Shown in pieces: positions 23,031 to 34,966 of a stretch of 64,000 nt of DNA. The notes under the pieces are model-generated. The model ran no database searches. It was not told the DNA's origin and was given only the letters and a program-made list of their open reading frames with translations. Where the stretch lies: assembly GCA_030522415.1 (NCBI GenBank), contig CM060131.1:12447703-12511702 (forward strand), written 5' to 3'. The translations under genes and the position numbers were made by a program. Source of the DNA: Channallabes apus (taxonomy: Eukaryota; Chordata; Actinopteri; Siluriformes; Clariidae). Numbering within the stretch: position 1 is the first letter of the stretch; each line of letters starts with the position of its first letter.

Positions 23031-23539
23031 TGTCACGAACGCAGGCAGAACGATATGAATCCAAGTGCGGATACTGACTATATAGAGATGTGGGGGGCGT
23101 GGTCGGGGGCGTGAGCAAGGGTCGAATGCCGTGAGTCCGTCAGCGAAGCGTCCAAAGCAAAAACACGAGACGAGAGCCGTAGTCAAAAAGAGGAAGCGTA
23201 AGGTCAAAACCGGGAAATCAAAAGGGCAGGCGAACAATCCAAATCGGCAAGCAGAAAATCAAAAACAAGAAAAAACAAAGCGAGGTCGTAACATGAAAGC
23301 AGAGAAAAGAAAACGCGAGAGAATCGAGGTATAACACACACAATAATCCAGCGATCTGAGCAGCGCGCCGCGCATGCTTAAATCGCTGGAGTAATCAGTC
23401 ATGGAATGAGAAACAGCTGAGCAGACGGGGCGGAAATGGGGGCGTGAGAGCGCACGTGACGGCTAGACAAAAACATGAGCGCGTGGGGGAGTGACAGCGT
23501 GGGAAAAAAAAAACGGCCAACAGACCGTGACTCGTGACA
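23031..23539 (-). repeat. 5' LTR of the chromovirus
   Basis: 509 bp, same length as the 3' LTR, ending CGTGACA. The 17 bp after it on the minus strand (GAATAATCCAGCCAGCT) should be the primer-binding region. It does not look like the complement of a common tRNA 3' end; Tf1/sushi elements are known to self-prime, so that is the likely mode (inference). Confidence 0.95.
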
Positions 23540-24009
23540 AAACAGGTGGCGAACAATTTGGGAGCGATACAGCATGTTAAACCAAAGACGGCGCCGTCCG
23601 TGGAGCCGTGTGGGTCATGTAAATTTTTCCTTTAGACAAAACTTCATATTTTCCCCGTGGTCGTTTAAAAAAAAAAAAAAAGTTTTGCAACAAATTATGG
23701 AGCTTCTTGAGCTGCTCAGACATGCACTTGCCAGGCCAACGCGTCGTACTTACTGTACGCTCTACGTCCCGATGTCCAGCTGTTTGCTGCTTTTTGTTTA
23801 AAATATGTTTAATTGATCACAAGCCATTATCCATAACTTTATGAGCTTTTCTTTTGACACATTTTATTTTAATGAAATTTGATTTAGTTACAATGAGAAA
23901 ATAACCTTGGGAGTTTCAAATCCTGCATCCATAAATTTTTCTGAGTGATTGTAATGTTTTAATACCCCTATTCACTTATGCGATTTGGCTCGCTGTGAGA
24001 TGCGGTGTT

Positions 24010-24480
24010 ATACCCCTATCTCACCTGCGCGGTCTTGCGCAGTGGCCGTAAGTAGGGTTCATCATGATTCACCCCGAGTTTTTGCACTGTGATTACGTTT
24101 CCATCTTCCCGCGTGAAAAATTAAATGTTTAATTTTTTTTGCCGGCCCTCGCGGAAGCTTGCAGACCTTGCAGAACTTCGTGGAACGTAAGCGGATCGTC
24201 AGCAGGCAATCGCAGCTCACGGTGCCTAACATCGCATCTCACCGTGAGTCAAGCCGCACAGGTGAGATAGGGGTATTAGGCACCATGAGCCGCCTCAAGT
24301 GACCGGCGCCCAATGGTCCGTGAAGATCTGCAAGGTCCGCGAGCTTCCGCATGTTAAACATGTTTAATTTTTTTGCGTGGTAAAATGGAAACTCAATCGC
24401 AGTACCAAAACTCGCACTGAATCATGATGAACCGCACTTACGGCCCCTGCGCGAAACCGCGTAGGTGAGATAGGGGTATT
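24010..24480. mobile_element. Fold-back (snapback) element inside Harbinger copy 1
   Basis: The left arm starts TACCCCTATCTCACCTGCGC and holds GTTCATCATGATTCA. The right arm is its inverted copy, ending GGTGAGATAGGGGTA. A second internal GGTGAGATAGGGGTATTA lies near 24270. The same structure is at 35961-36414 in the other Harbinger copy, so it was already present before the two copies separated or is part of the family. Confidence 0.65.
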
Positions 24481-25027
24481 AAACCTCCACTCTGTCATCT
24501 CATCGTATTCATTCCATAAGTGCACTATACAACCCCAACAACTGACATACTTCACATTGTTTCTGAAGCTGGTGAAGAGTGTTATCATCTGTTTGTCCAT
24601 CAACTATGATTGTATACCCGGTTCGTTTCACCGTCACTACAGGTCACATGAAAATATTAGCGACAGTTTGGTGATTTAATTCATATATTTGTCTATTATG
24701 GCATGCTATTGATAAGTTAACCCATGTCGAAATAAATGCTATTGAATGAATTTAGTGCAATTAATAGAAAGTGCCGTCTTAATTTGCATAGTATGTGCCG
24801 TCTTTCTTAACGCTGTCATGCAAAAGGAGTCAAAAATCGATTCCTGAGCAACCCATGTCAGCTAATTCAGGACCTTCACTGTAGACAGCGCCTTGTAACG
24901 TCGGACGTAAGAAGACTCCTAAGGTACAGTTCGAGAAATACACTTAGAAAAGTTATCACTTAACGTAAGATATATCTTAAGAGTCTTCTTAGCACGCGAA
25001 TAGTGTGCATTATCGAGAAATCGGCCC

Positions 25028-26630
25028 CAAGTCAGTATGAAGTGGCTTGATGACTTATGGGTGAGTATGGGTTTCAGCAATCATCCATAAGTACTGTAGA
25101 TTATTTTCTGCTTCTAATACCACAACGCTAGTTTATAAATCATATTTTCTCCCACTTTTAGATATGTTTAATGTTTTGGAATGTCCACAAACCAAGTTTG
25201 TTCTTTAGTTAGTCACCTGTAGTTAGTTAGTTATCACTTGTAATAGCAGTGATGAATAGTTGCTCCCTTCCTGGCCTCTCTTTCCTGTTTCTGAAATCTA
25301 AAAAAAAAATAAAGTTATAAATTGCTCACAGTTTAGTAAGTTAAATAAGCATATCACAAGAGCCTAAACTACAGTATATTAATAAAAACACATTTAATGC
25401 GGAGCATCAACCACACCAGACCCAGTGTATTTCATTATTATTTAAACAACAGGTTATAATAAGTGCATTAATATAAACTATGGGAAATTAATAAAATTAA
25501 AAACAAACATTCAACATCAACATGGAATCAATATTAATACCCACGCCTGTTTTTCAAACGATTGAAGATGGAACATATGGTGACCTTTCTACAATACTTA
25601 AAATAATCTATTCGTACTGACCAATTTCTTGCGACTTAATGAGTTGAACAGAAGACGTTAGTTATCGTAAATAGTTATATGGCGTTCGTGAAGGTGAACT
25701 AAATTCTGACAGTTATGAATTACCCGCATAGGCCCGTCGAACCTGAGGCAAAGGCATGGTGGAGCATATGTGGAGAATTAACTTATCATACAAATCCAAG
25801 GAGTGCGACGAAGAGCAACTTTGGAGTTTAAATAGCAACGCTGGAAAGTGAGGGAGAGGTAATCAGAGATGCCACATCTTGCATAATGATGGATTTGTGA
25901 TTTATTTGTGATTGCACAGTAGGATGATGGAAGTTCTAAGGCAGTCACTGGGTTTCGGATTGAATGTCAAACCTAATAGTATTGTCATGGGTGCAAATAA
26001 ACAGCGGAGGAAAGTGTTATTTGCGTTTGTGTGTTTTCTATATTCAGAACATCCGAATAGACAAAAGAACCACTTTGTCTTTCTTAAAAATTCTGAACTG
26101 AAATTTGCTTCGTCTAAATTCCCTGATGATTTCTTTATTTTCACTGACGTTGTTATGCTGATTAATGAGGTTGCTTTGTAAGTACAAAACTGTTATACAC
26201 CTATCTTATCAATTAAAATTATTTTTATGTTAAATATCATCACTGAAACACCTGACCTTTTTGTCAATCTTATTCTCATGTTCTTTTCTTAAATCTCATT
26301 GATCACTCCCATTACCAGAAACCATAACTCATGCAAGTGCAATTGTTATTTCACAATAGCTGAGAATTAAAGCGTTGATTGTTGCATGTCATTATAGGAT
26401 TATTATATGTGATTAAAGCCGATCATGAATAATGGATTGCTTGACATACATACAAAACATCAGCAGAATAAATAGAAGTTAACAATGCCTGGATGTCTGT
26501 CTGTGTTATAGATTAATTGCAGTTAATGAATGTGTTTTCATTTAAACCTGAATATGTGTAAATATGTGCAAATGTTTAGCTGTACGTAATGACTAGAAAC
26601 ATGTAAAGGAAGTATTAGATATTGTGTGAA
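25028..26630. other. No recognised gene
   Basis: AT-rich. Overlapping ORFs on both strands at about 25902-26181 (80 and 89 residues) have no motif I recognise and no promoter or splice context. TACWGTA at 25092 and 25370. Confidence 0.45.
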
Positions 26631-26965
26631 ATACACTACCTGGCCAAAAAAAAGGACATTGTTGAAATCACTGGAATTTGTTTAAGAACTTTTCAATGCA
26701 TTAATAAAATCTCAAAGCATCATCTTTGCAATGATCTTGTTCAGAAGATCACATAAACACTTGAAGTTGCATGGAAAAAAATCAACAGGAGAATTCACAG
26801 CTATGTTTAATTGACAAAAAAGTCACATGGTCTAATGAGTCCAGATTGACCCTATTCCAGAGTGATGGGCGTGATAGTGTTATGAAGTCAGCTGACTACC
26901 TGAATGTCCTGAATTACAAGATTACAAGAGTTTTATTTCCCTGATGTACTCAAAGCTAAAGAGGT
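26631..26965 (+). pseudogene. Tc1-like transposon relic
   Basis: Begins with ACACTACCTGGCCAAAAAAA, an end sequence of a fish Tc1 family, and later reads VTWSNESRLTLFQSDGR, the first-Asp box of Tc1 transposase (usual form WSDESRFTLFQSDGR). The Asp of the box is replaced by Asn, stops are present, and large parts of the element are missing. Confidence 0.65.
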
Positions 26966-28785
26966 TCAAACTAAATATGATTTTTAATATGTGTCGAAAT
27001 ATTCAGTATATCCTGTAAAATTGTAATGTGTCTACAGCTAGGATGGTGAGTATTTAGTTAAAGTTAGTCATTTTAAAGAAGAAGGCTCCACAGGTTTTTA
27101 AAAATTACGTGTACAGCAGTAAGGCTGCCAATGTATTCATAGATTAATTAAATGAGGTACCAAATTAGTTCATGTAATTAAAGTTGGAAGCAAATCATTC
27201 ATTGGAAATTTAACAATTTATACAGTAGCGGGAAAAAAGAGGTCTGATTATAACACTTTCTGAGTATTCCGTACACACCTAAGAAAAGATTTTAGACATG
27301 AGGTAGAAATCAACAAGGATAATATACTGTTACAAAAACAGACAGACTGATAGTAAGAAAGAAAGAAGAGGAGGAAAAAGACCTTCACCATTATAACAAT
27401 TTGACGGTTTGTTAAAAAATAACTTTTATTTCTTCTGCTATACATGTACATATAAATGAGTTGTATTGTTGTATACAAATGGTGAATATAAACTTGTCAT
27501 TGTTGTCAAAGCCAGTACTGCTGTCTCAGTTCCTGTTTTAGAGCCTTAATCAGCATGTTTGGACTAATTGAAAAGCACTACAACATGTCATTTTGAAGTG
27601 ATTGCAGACATTACAATTAAAGCACAATTTGCAAAGCTAGCATAATGCTATTATGCAGCATGCCGTGGAAAATGTTATAAGGCTGAGACATCAGTAAACA
27701 CAGATAGGCAACGAACTAGAACACAACTATGATATACACAGTGGTGTTAACTGTCAAGAACACAGTAGGCTTAAATTGTGTCACCACTGTCACGAACCTT
27801 TTGGATTCTTCCAGTGAAGTCACCCCTAATCTGTCAGTTCCTGTTTTGAGATTTATTCTCTCCTGTGATATAATAAAAATGTAATTCTAGCAATAGTAGG
27901 AGTAGAAGCAGCAGTAATCGTAGGAGTTAAGGGAGCAGGGAGAAAAAAAATGAGACAGACAGCCAAAATATGTTTAAGGATATACTGTACTACCGCTAAA
28001 AAGTTTGGGATTAATTTCTAACTTCAGTGTCGTTCCTCATTTGTATTGCTTTCTACATTGTTAAACAATGCTAAAGGTCTCCAAAATATGCAATAATCTC
28101 CTTTGAACAGTTGATGTTGAGATGCATCTGCTACTGATGAAAACAGCTACTGACATGATCTGCAAATGCACTTGACAATATTGTTCTTGCGAGAACTATT
28201 ACAGAAAGGCTGACCTCCATGTCTTATAATAACAACTGACTGTTATTATTGTTGTTGTTACATAATTACCTAACTCCATGTGTGTTAATTCATAGTTTTG
28301 TAATCCCCAATACTGTTGTAGAATGTAGAAAATACTGTAAACCACTTAACAAAAGGTACATACTGTACTGTATCAATTGTGAATAACCATTGTAACATGG
28401 TCACAGTGGTCACAAGCCCCCCCTAGGACCAGGCACTATCCAAGGAGCACTGGTACTGTAGCATGGCAATATTACATTATATAGGGGATGCCATTCCACA
28501 GCAAGATACCATGCACAAACACCCACAACTGATTTGCAAACTTCTTCAGTGCTTGTTCTGCCAGAATTTCTGAACATTTCTAGCATTTCAAATCTCTGTA
28601 GTCTAAATTGCAGATGTCAAAACTACCACATAAACCCATCCCAAAGGCACAGCTGACAGTTTGCATATATACTGTACAGTAGCACTTGCCTTCAAGTCAT
28701 ACTGCAAAGCAGAAACATCTTGTCTTTTGGAGAGAGTGCAAATTTTTTAAATGAGATTTTCATCAAAGATTGTTCACAATTTCAG
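26966..28785. other. AT-rich sequence, no gene seen
   Basis: No ORF with a known motif. TACWGTA 7-mers cluster in its right half (27983, 28333, 28361, 28366, 28454, 28670, 28675). Confidence 0.5.
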
Positions 28786-29440
28786 ATACGATGCATTCAG
28801 GTAAAAGTTAGAGAACGGTCATTACAGCCATGTGTAAAAGTTAGTGACCCCTCTTTTAATTCTATATGGGTTTTTTTTTTTGTCTAAAAACATAATAAAA
28901 ATCTTCTGATCATAGCAGGTGTTAGTATTGGGTACTTATAACCCTAGATAACCAATCACATAAATCCTTTTTCACTGTGTAACAAATTTAACCAAACTAT
29001 TGTTAGCAATACTAAATACCCCAATGATTCAATTGCTTGAATGATTCCACTTTTATCAGCAATAACTTGAAGTAATAGTCTCCTGTATGGCTTTATCACT
29101 CTCTCACTAATTCTAATTCTTTTATTTTTTTCAGCCATTCTAAAGTAGCTTTACTGGTGTGTTTCAGGTTATTGTCCTGTTGCATGACCCAATGATGACC
29201 AAGCTTCAGCTCTTAGACAGATGATCTCATATTGCAAGGTACCCAGTTCCTGTGGCTGCAAAAACAAGCCCAAATCATCATCCGTCCTCTGCCATGCTTG
29301 ACAGTTTGTATGAGATTTTTCTGCTGAAATGCTGTTTTGTTTTACGGCAAACGTGGCACAGGGCATTAAGGGCAAATACGTCCACTTTTAAAACTATTGA
29401 CTCTGTCATAACCCCATAAAATATCTTAATGCTGTTAATG
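28786..29440. repeat. Old dispersed fish repeat, probably a DNA-transposon derivative
   Basis: Phrases such as ATTGTCCTGTTGCATGACCC, TGACCAAGCTTCAGCT, TGTGGCTGCAAAAACAAGCC, TGCCATGCTTGACAGTTTG and GGCAAACGTGGC recur, from memory, in a multi-copy fish repeat. Copy is diverged and lacks clear ends; orientation and superfamily are not settled from sequence alone. Confidence 0.35.
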
Positions 29441-29847
29441 TGAGATGAAGAAATTGCTCTAAAACTTTTAGTTTTGATCCCAGATCTAAGAGGCCCACTG
29501 ACACTAATTTGACATCATTAACAGATGTTATGGGTCCCTGGCCTTTAACATGACTCCTACCATGATCACGATTACAATTCTAGTTTTCTCAAAACTCACA
29601 GCTACCAGAATAAAGATAGTTTCATATTCTTTAGAATTTAGAAAACAAATCACTTAATACAATTAGCATAAACCATTACAAAAAAAAAGAGTTAGGTGTC
29701 ACACCCTGTGTAAACATTTCTTCAGAGCTGGTAAGCTAAATGCTTACACACAACATTATGGCTACTCCTGAAATGCAGGAATTTCATGAAATACCCTACA
29801 ATGTTTTTATATTATTATTATTATTTATTTATGATTTTTTTTTAGCC

Positions 29848-30223
29848 CATCGGCTTAGAGACAGTGGCACTGAAGAAAAGGCAGGAGGCAGAGCTAGAGG
29901 TAGCAGATGAAGATGTTGAGGTTCTCCTTGGGAGTGACAAGGATGGATAGAATCAAGAATGAGTTCATCAGAGGGACAACCCATGTTAGGTGTTTTGGAG
30001 ATAAAGTCAGAGAGGCCAGATTGAGGTGGTTTGGACATGTGCAGAGGAGAGATTGTGAATATATTGGTAGAAGGATGCTGAGGTTGAAACTGCCAGGCAG
30101 GAGGTCTAGAGGAAGACCAAAGAGGAGTTGGTGTGAGAGAAGAGGACCGGGTTAGATGGAGGCAGATGATTCACTGTGGCGACCCCTGAAAGGGAACAGC
30201 CGAAAGACAAAGAAGAAGATTTA
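29848..30223 (+). pseudogene. RTE-type LINE, 5'-truncated 3' end
   Basis: Encodes the C-terminal end of an RTE-clade reverse transcriptase: EAELEVA, MKMLRFSLGVTRMDRIKNE, LRWFGHVQRRD and RRSRGRPKRSW, ending in a stop near 30153. The element then closes with GCGACCCCTGAAAGGGAACA and an AGACAAAGAAGAAGA tail. Only the last 370 bp are present, as usual for target-primed insertions that stop early. No catalytic part remains. Confidence 0.8.
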
Positions 30224-30329
30224 TGGGTTTTTTTTATGCAAATAAGAAAAAATTAAGTTCTGCTCAAACCATTACTAAACAGGTCTTTGAATAAGGTCTA
30301 ACAGACTAACAGAGAGGACTTCACAGTCA

Positions 30330-30700
30330 GACGTTTTTTATATTTGATATAGCTGTTTGTGCCAGATGGACTGGTTTGTGTGTTTCAGAAACTGCTAATC
30401 TCCTGGGATTTTCACACATAGCAGTCTCTAGTCTTCCTTAAAAAAAGTGCAGTGAGTGGCAGCTCTGCAGGCAGAAATGTCTTGTTGATGAAAGAGGTCA
30501 GAGGAGAATGGCCAGACTGGTTTAAGCTGACAGGAAGGCTATGATAAGTCATGTAACCAACCTTGACAACCATTATGAACAGAAAAGCATTTCAGAATGT
30601 GCTTCGCACCTGGAGATGGATGAGCTAAAACTGCAAAAGAACACATCATGTTCTACTTCAGTCAGCCAAAAACAGGAAGCTGAGGGTGGCGATTAGGATA
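30330..30700 (+). pseudogene. Tc1-like relic (same family as at 34615)
   Basis: Contains ordered phrases of a fish Tc1 transposase gene: TTTCAGAAACTGCTAATCTC followed by CTGGGATTTTCACAC (ETANLLGFSH, helix-turn-helix), GAGGTCAGAGGAGAATGGCC (RGQRRMA), GCCAGACTGG, and AAAACAGGAAGCTGAGG (KNRKLR). Stops and deletions are frequent; ends are missing. Confidence 0.65.
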
Positions 30701-33014
30701 AAAAAGAAATCCATTAATTAGTCAGGAGTAAGCTTGATATTTAAAGAGTTTATTGACATTTATTATACAATTAAAAAGATCCCTGATTGCAAAAGTATGA
30801 AATCTCCTGCGCTAGGTGATAGAAAGCATTGAGCTTCGTGCTGTGTTTGATCATACCCAATAGTCTTTATTTGTTTGTTTGTTTGTTTCTTTGTTTTTCT
30901 CTGAATATGAGAAACAATTTCATCAATTCTTTTATAGCAACAAAGCAATAGAATTCCACAACAAGAACTGAATAAGATTAGTATAAAAAAAACATAATAA
31001 TAATAAATGAATATTTATTGTTAATGGCGTTACTAATAAGCAAATTTCTCCATCTGCACTGCATTGACTATCATCTGCGAATTTGGAATGCTCCTTCTTG
31101 TTGCTAGCCTTCAATAAATCATGTAGTCGATGCAGGAAAAGGAGCAAGGAAAGCATTTTCATCTATTTTTCATATCTACATTCAATCCAGGATTTATGAA
31201 ACAATAATATTAGTTAAATGTGCATTTTGGGAAATTTAATATAAAAAATGAGTTTCATGAATTAAATATTAAGCTGTAAGAAATGTAGACGCACCCTGCC
31301 GAATTAAAGAATCCGAGAAGGATAGTACAGGAGGAAGACGTTTGAAGTGATAAACGTCTGTTCAAATTCTGTCATGTTTCCATGTAGTATTTTTTTACTT
31401 ATTTACTACATCATAGATAGTATGGAACATACTGTAATATCTTAAGCTTCCAAAATGTTCATGTACTTTCATGCAACATGCAATGACTAGAAGCAATATT
31501 TGCCTTTGTACAGATGTGCTTCCTAATAAAGAGCCTGTTTGGGAACATACAGTATGAATTCCTAACTATTTTAAGAACTCATGAGGAACTGATTAAACTT
31601 AAGCTAAAGTTTTAGACCATGCAGTGCCATATGCTTATTACTTTATATCAGTTTCTACTTGAATGATCTGAGAAACAAAGATTTGACAGAAACGATTGGT
31701 GGAAAGCTTATCTTGCTAATAAAGCAGACCGCATTCTTTACATGTCTGTCACAAACGCAATTGCTTATTCACTTCCTGTTGCTGTTAAGTTTGCATTTCT
31801 TGTTTGCATTGTTTGACTATATACAGTGTCCATACACATTAATGCAAAGTCTTGCCTCTAGATCCTGCAAATACGTTCTGAGCCATTGCTTTGCCACTTC
31901 TGTCTTGCCTGTGTTTGTCCATGTCATTCCTGCTATGATTTAACCTTGTGTCTCCTTGCACATTGATCCTACAGTAATTCATCGTTTGAATGTTCATTGT
32001 AACAATGTCATTATTCATGCTTTGATTATTGAATAGACTTTTTATATAATACAACTTTGTAAATACTTTCAGCCTAATTAACATCGCTGTGTTTGACAGT
32101 CCAAGCTACAAAGATCCCAACTTAAACCACCAAGAAGAAAACATTATAATCCAACATACTATAGGATGTTCTACCTGTAGAGAGCTGAAATGTTATGAAA
32201 AGCCAGTTGGCATCAAGAAGGTTCCGTTGTATAAAATGCCCTGGATATGTTTATCTCTTCAGTCACATCGGAGTTCCTTCTGTGTCTTATGCCCAGCTCT
32301 CATTCGAACACCAGTTCAGAAATTCCGATAAGAGATCGCCTCATTTGTCTTCAAATTCTCTCTGCCAGTCTTTCATGCTGCCTACTGAAAATTAATGACT
32401 CTCCTTGAGATTTTCGCCTCACTATCAATCTATCCGAGTGTTTATTTTCACTGCATTACACGATAACATGAGAAAGAGAGAAACATTTGACTTCATGTCT
32501 CGATTTACCACATACATCATGATACTGTACGGTATGTGTGCTGTTAATTTACTACATGCATCATAAAGTGTGAATTGAGTATAATAAAAAAAAAAAATCC
32601 CGATAAGCAAACAGCGAATGTAAGTATGTATGCAGCAGCAGATAAAAAAAAAAAAGCAAGGACAGATCCAGAGTTTGTTTCTAATTTAATTATTCTGTCT
32701 TGTGTGTCTCTGGAGAGCTGTGGATGGCTGCCCTCAAGCACTGTGTATATAGCACATTAGGCTGTGGTGTGAAATCTGAGTTTGAAGGTTACATAAACTG
32801 TCCTCGGGGTGCAGAGAATCATTTGTAAGTCTCAACTTTTGATTGATTGGAAGTGGTGGCACAAAAAATTTTGCTAGCGTGAATCAGAACTGGCCACTGA
32901 CAAAACTGTTATACAGTAGTATATGACTTCAAAGAGTTAGAGTTTCCCTCATTTTTCAACACAGTAACATAATCATTTGAAAGAAATGTATCCATTTATA
33001 GAGCTACAACAGAC
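30701..33014. other. No recognised gene
   Basis: AT-rich, with a TTTG repeat near 30869-30890 and several TACWGTA 7-mers. The ORFs (up to 94 residues at 31659-31943) show no known domain. A possible decayed LTR at about 31747-32099 begins TGTCACAAACGC, like the chromovirus LTR end, and closes GTTTGACA, but no target duplication is convincing. Confidence 0.4.
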
Positions 33015-33577
33015 CAGGGGTGCGTTTCCCGTACAACTATGTAGCTCTTTGCTTAACCACCATAGTACGATGCAACGTTGAAGAAAATAGCTAACTAGTC
33101 ACAAGTGTTTCCCAAAACCATAGTACCTGTGTCGCACTTCCATGGTTAGAACTTTGTTGGTTTGAACCGTCGTTCTTCTTCTTCTTCGATACAATGGCGG
33201 AGTAGTGCAATAGGCACATATCGCCCCCTACTGTATAGTGTGTTTATTTTTTCTCTCTCTCTCTTCGGCTCGCATTCAATGCGCTTTCGCAGTGACGTAA
33301 CGTAGAAGTGGTGTAATAATGTCACAAACGCAACATTTTTCATTTTTCAATATTTCATTTGAACTCATTTTTTATTTGGTATTGATACATCAGTACAATT
33401 AAAATAAAAAGAAATGATGGGTTTTGAAAACGCTGGGATTGTGTTGTGAACACCTGTTACCCATTTTGCTCAATATTATTTCCTATACAAGTCCCTTTAC
33501 ATACAGCCATGGTTTAATGAGAGTTGACGTGAAAAAAATTACACGAAAACCACAATTTACTTAAAAAAAAAAAGAGC

Positions 33578-33700
33578 TTGCAGTTACAAATTCGGACAAA
33601 AAATTGGAATGAAATCGCACAAAAAATGTATGCTTCTGGGAATGGGTATGAGAGAAGCCCAGAGGAAGTCAGAAACAAGTGGAGGGACTTTGCAGGTGTG
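33578..33700 (+). pseudogene. Myb/SANT-like domain relic of a Harbinger element
   Basis: Reads NWNEIAQKMYASGNGYERSP then EEVRNKWRDF, the second and third helices of a Myb/SANT-like domain in the form found in the second protein of Harbinger transposons, which helps the transposase bind DNA and enter the nucleus (family knowledge). The first helix and the rest of the gene are lost. Confidence 0.6.
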
Positions 33701-33704
33701 ACCA

Positions 33705-33777
33705 ACTCGTGGCTCAGCGGTAGCTGTTCTGCTCGCGGGGTGTGGACGGCCCGGGTTCGATTCCCAGCCAGTGCCCA
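33705..33777 (+). pseudogene. tRNA-like sequence (SINE head or tRNA pseudogene)
   Basis: A-box-like TGGCTCAGCGGTAGC and a full B box GGGTTCGATTCC about 35 bp apart, with roughly 73 bp total and partially complementary ends. The anticodon arm is not convincing. It lies directly after the Myb-like relic inside the Harbinger element, so it was probably inserted or captured there. Confidence 0.5.
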
Positions 33778-34966
33778 AACCCCAGTTTGTTGATTTATAC
33801 ATTCATTGAATATATATTGAGTAATATTTTAAATAGGCTTACACTATGGTAGTGCATAAATTTTTACAATTTCTTAGTGCTTAACACTTTGTGCACTGTA
33901 TAACATTCAGATAACATTCATTATAAGTGAAAACCTCTAACATAATACTACAAATATTGTTATGAGACATTTCTCTTTGGGTATGTTTAAAGATACTCAG
34001 TTAAAAACTCACTTTTTCTTCGCACAAACGAAACCAAGGCTGTGTTCCAACCGGCATAAATAATGCTTCTGTAGGGCACTTCGAAGGGAGAATAATTGCG
34101 ATGGTACCGCTGTTCTATCGTTTAAAGTGAATTTGTAATAAAAATAACCGAAAAATTAATAACCTAATATCTGAGCACCAAAACATTAAGTTTTCCAAAT
34201 CGCTCAACGTGGTTGGGAATTTTTTTAGAAACTAATAGGGCGTAGGGTCGTTAACTGTGAATAGAACACACCCAGCCGCGGCAAGGAACTCTGCTTCTAA
34301 CCACAGGTCGAAGGCTGTAGTTCCAACCACGTAAGTTTGCGACGCTGTTTGCGAATGTTCGTTTGAACTATGGTTTCGGGAAACACCTAGTTGTTGAACT
34401 ATGTTGGTAACGACGGAACTTGCGACCATAGTTGGCTAACGATGCTTTTGGGAAACGCACCCCAGATTGGGGATAAGAACATGCTATTAGTTTTTCCTTT
34501 TCTTTTTTCTTAATTGCTCATTATATCAGGATGTTCTACCCTTAAAGTGGCTCATCTTAATCTCTGTTGTGACCAGACTGTAGAAAATGAGCACTAGAAA
34601 TAACTATAGGTACAAAATACACTCACGAGCCACTTCATTAAGTACTTACCAACCGTTAAAACAAATATCTAATCAGCCAATCATATGGAAGCAACTCAAT
34701 GAATTTAAGTCAATGTATAGTCAAGATGACCTGCTGAAGTTAGAACTGTGCATCAGAAAAGAAAACGTGGCAAAGTTGCTGGTGCAAGACAAATCAGTCT
34801 ATTCAGAGTATTTTTGAAACTGCAAATCTACTGGGATTTTCATGGAAAAACCATCTCTAGGGTTTCCAGAGAATGGTCTAAAAAATAACTTATAATGTAC
34901 AGTGAGCAGCAGTTCTCTGGGCAAAAAATGTCCTGTTGATGCCTGAGGTCAGAGGAGAAAGACCAG

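Larger units (their letters stand above)
18284..23539 (-). mobile_element. Young, coding-intact Ty3/Gypsy chromovirus
   Basis: Complete LTR retrotransposon on the minus strand: two LTRs of 509 bp each, polypurine tract, one long gag-pol ORF and an exact 5-bp target duplication AAACA (18279-18283, 23540-23544). By eye the LTRs differ at only about 4 positions, so the insertion is recent. A C-terminal chromodomain places it with the vertebrate Tf1/sushi chromoviruses. It sits inside a Harbinger element. Confidence 0.96.
17906..25027. mobile_element. PIF/Harbinger-like element, copy 1, carrying the chromovirus
   Basis: Ends GGCCCGGTGTCTCAAAAGC at 17906 and GAGAAATCGGCCC at 25027, with the 3-bp duplication CAA (17903-17905, 25028-25030). 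It matches the copy at 34967-36956 over its whole non-inserted length: the left 380 bp and then 23540-25027. Without the Gypsy insertion it is about 1.86 kb. Three-base duplications and GGGC-type ends fit Harbinger; no transposase is readable. The ORF at 23574-23801 is not recognised. Confidence 0.65.
33018..34462. mobile_element. PIF/Harbinger-like element, 1445 bp
   Basis: Ends GGGTGCGTTTCCC and GGGAAACGCACCC are exact inverted repeats, flanked by CAG on both sides (33015-33017, 34463-34465). CWG three-base duplications are characteristic of vertebrate Harbinger transposons. The interior contains a relic of the Myb-like DNA-binding gene and a tRNA-like sequence; no DDE transposase is readable. 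Confidence 0.8.

Noticed and set aside
25902..26181. Overlapping 80- and 89-residue ORFs on opposite strands
   Set aside because: Mirror ORFs with no recognisable domain or splice context; cannot be supported as a gene.
31747..32099. Possible solo LTR (TGTCACAAACGC ... GTTTGACA)
   Set aside because: Start resembles the chromovirus LTR end, but no 5-bp duplication (ATGTC versus GTCCA) and no internal match seen.
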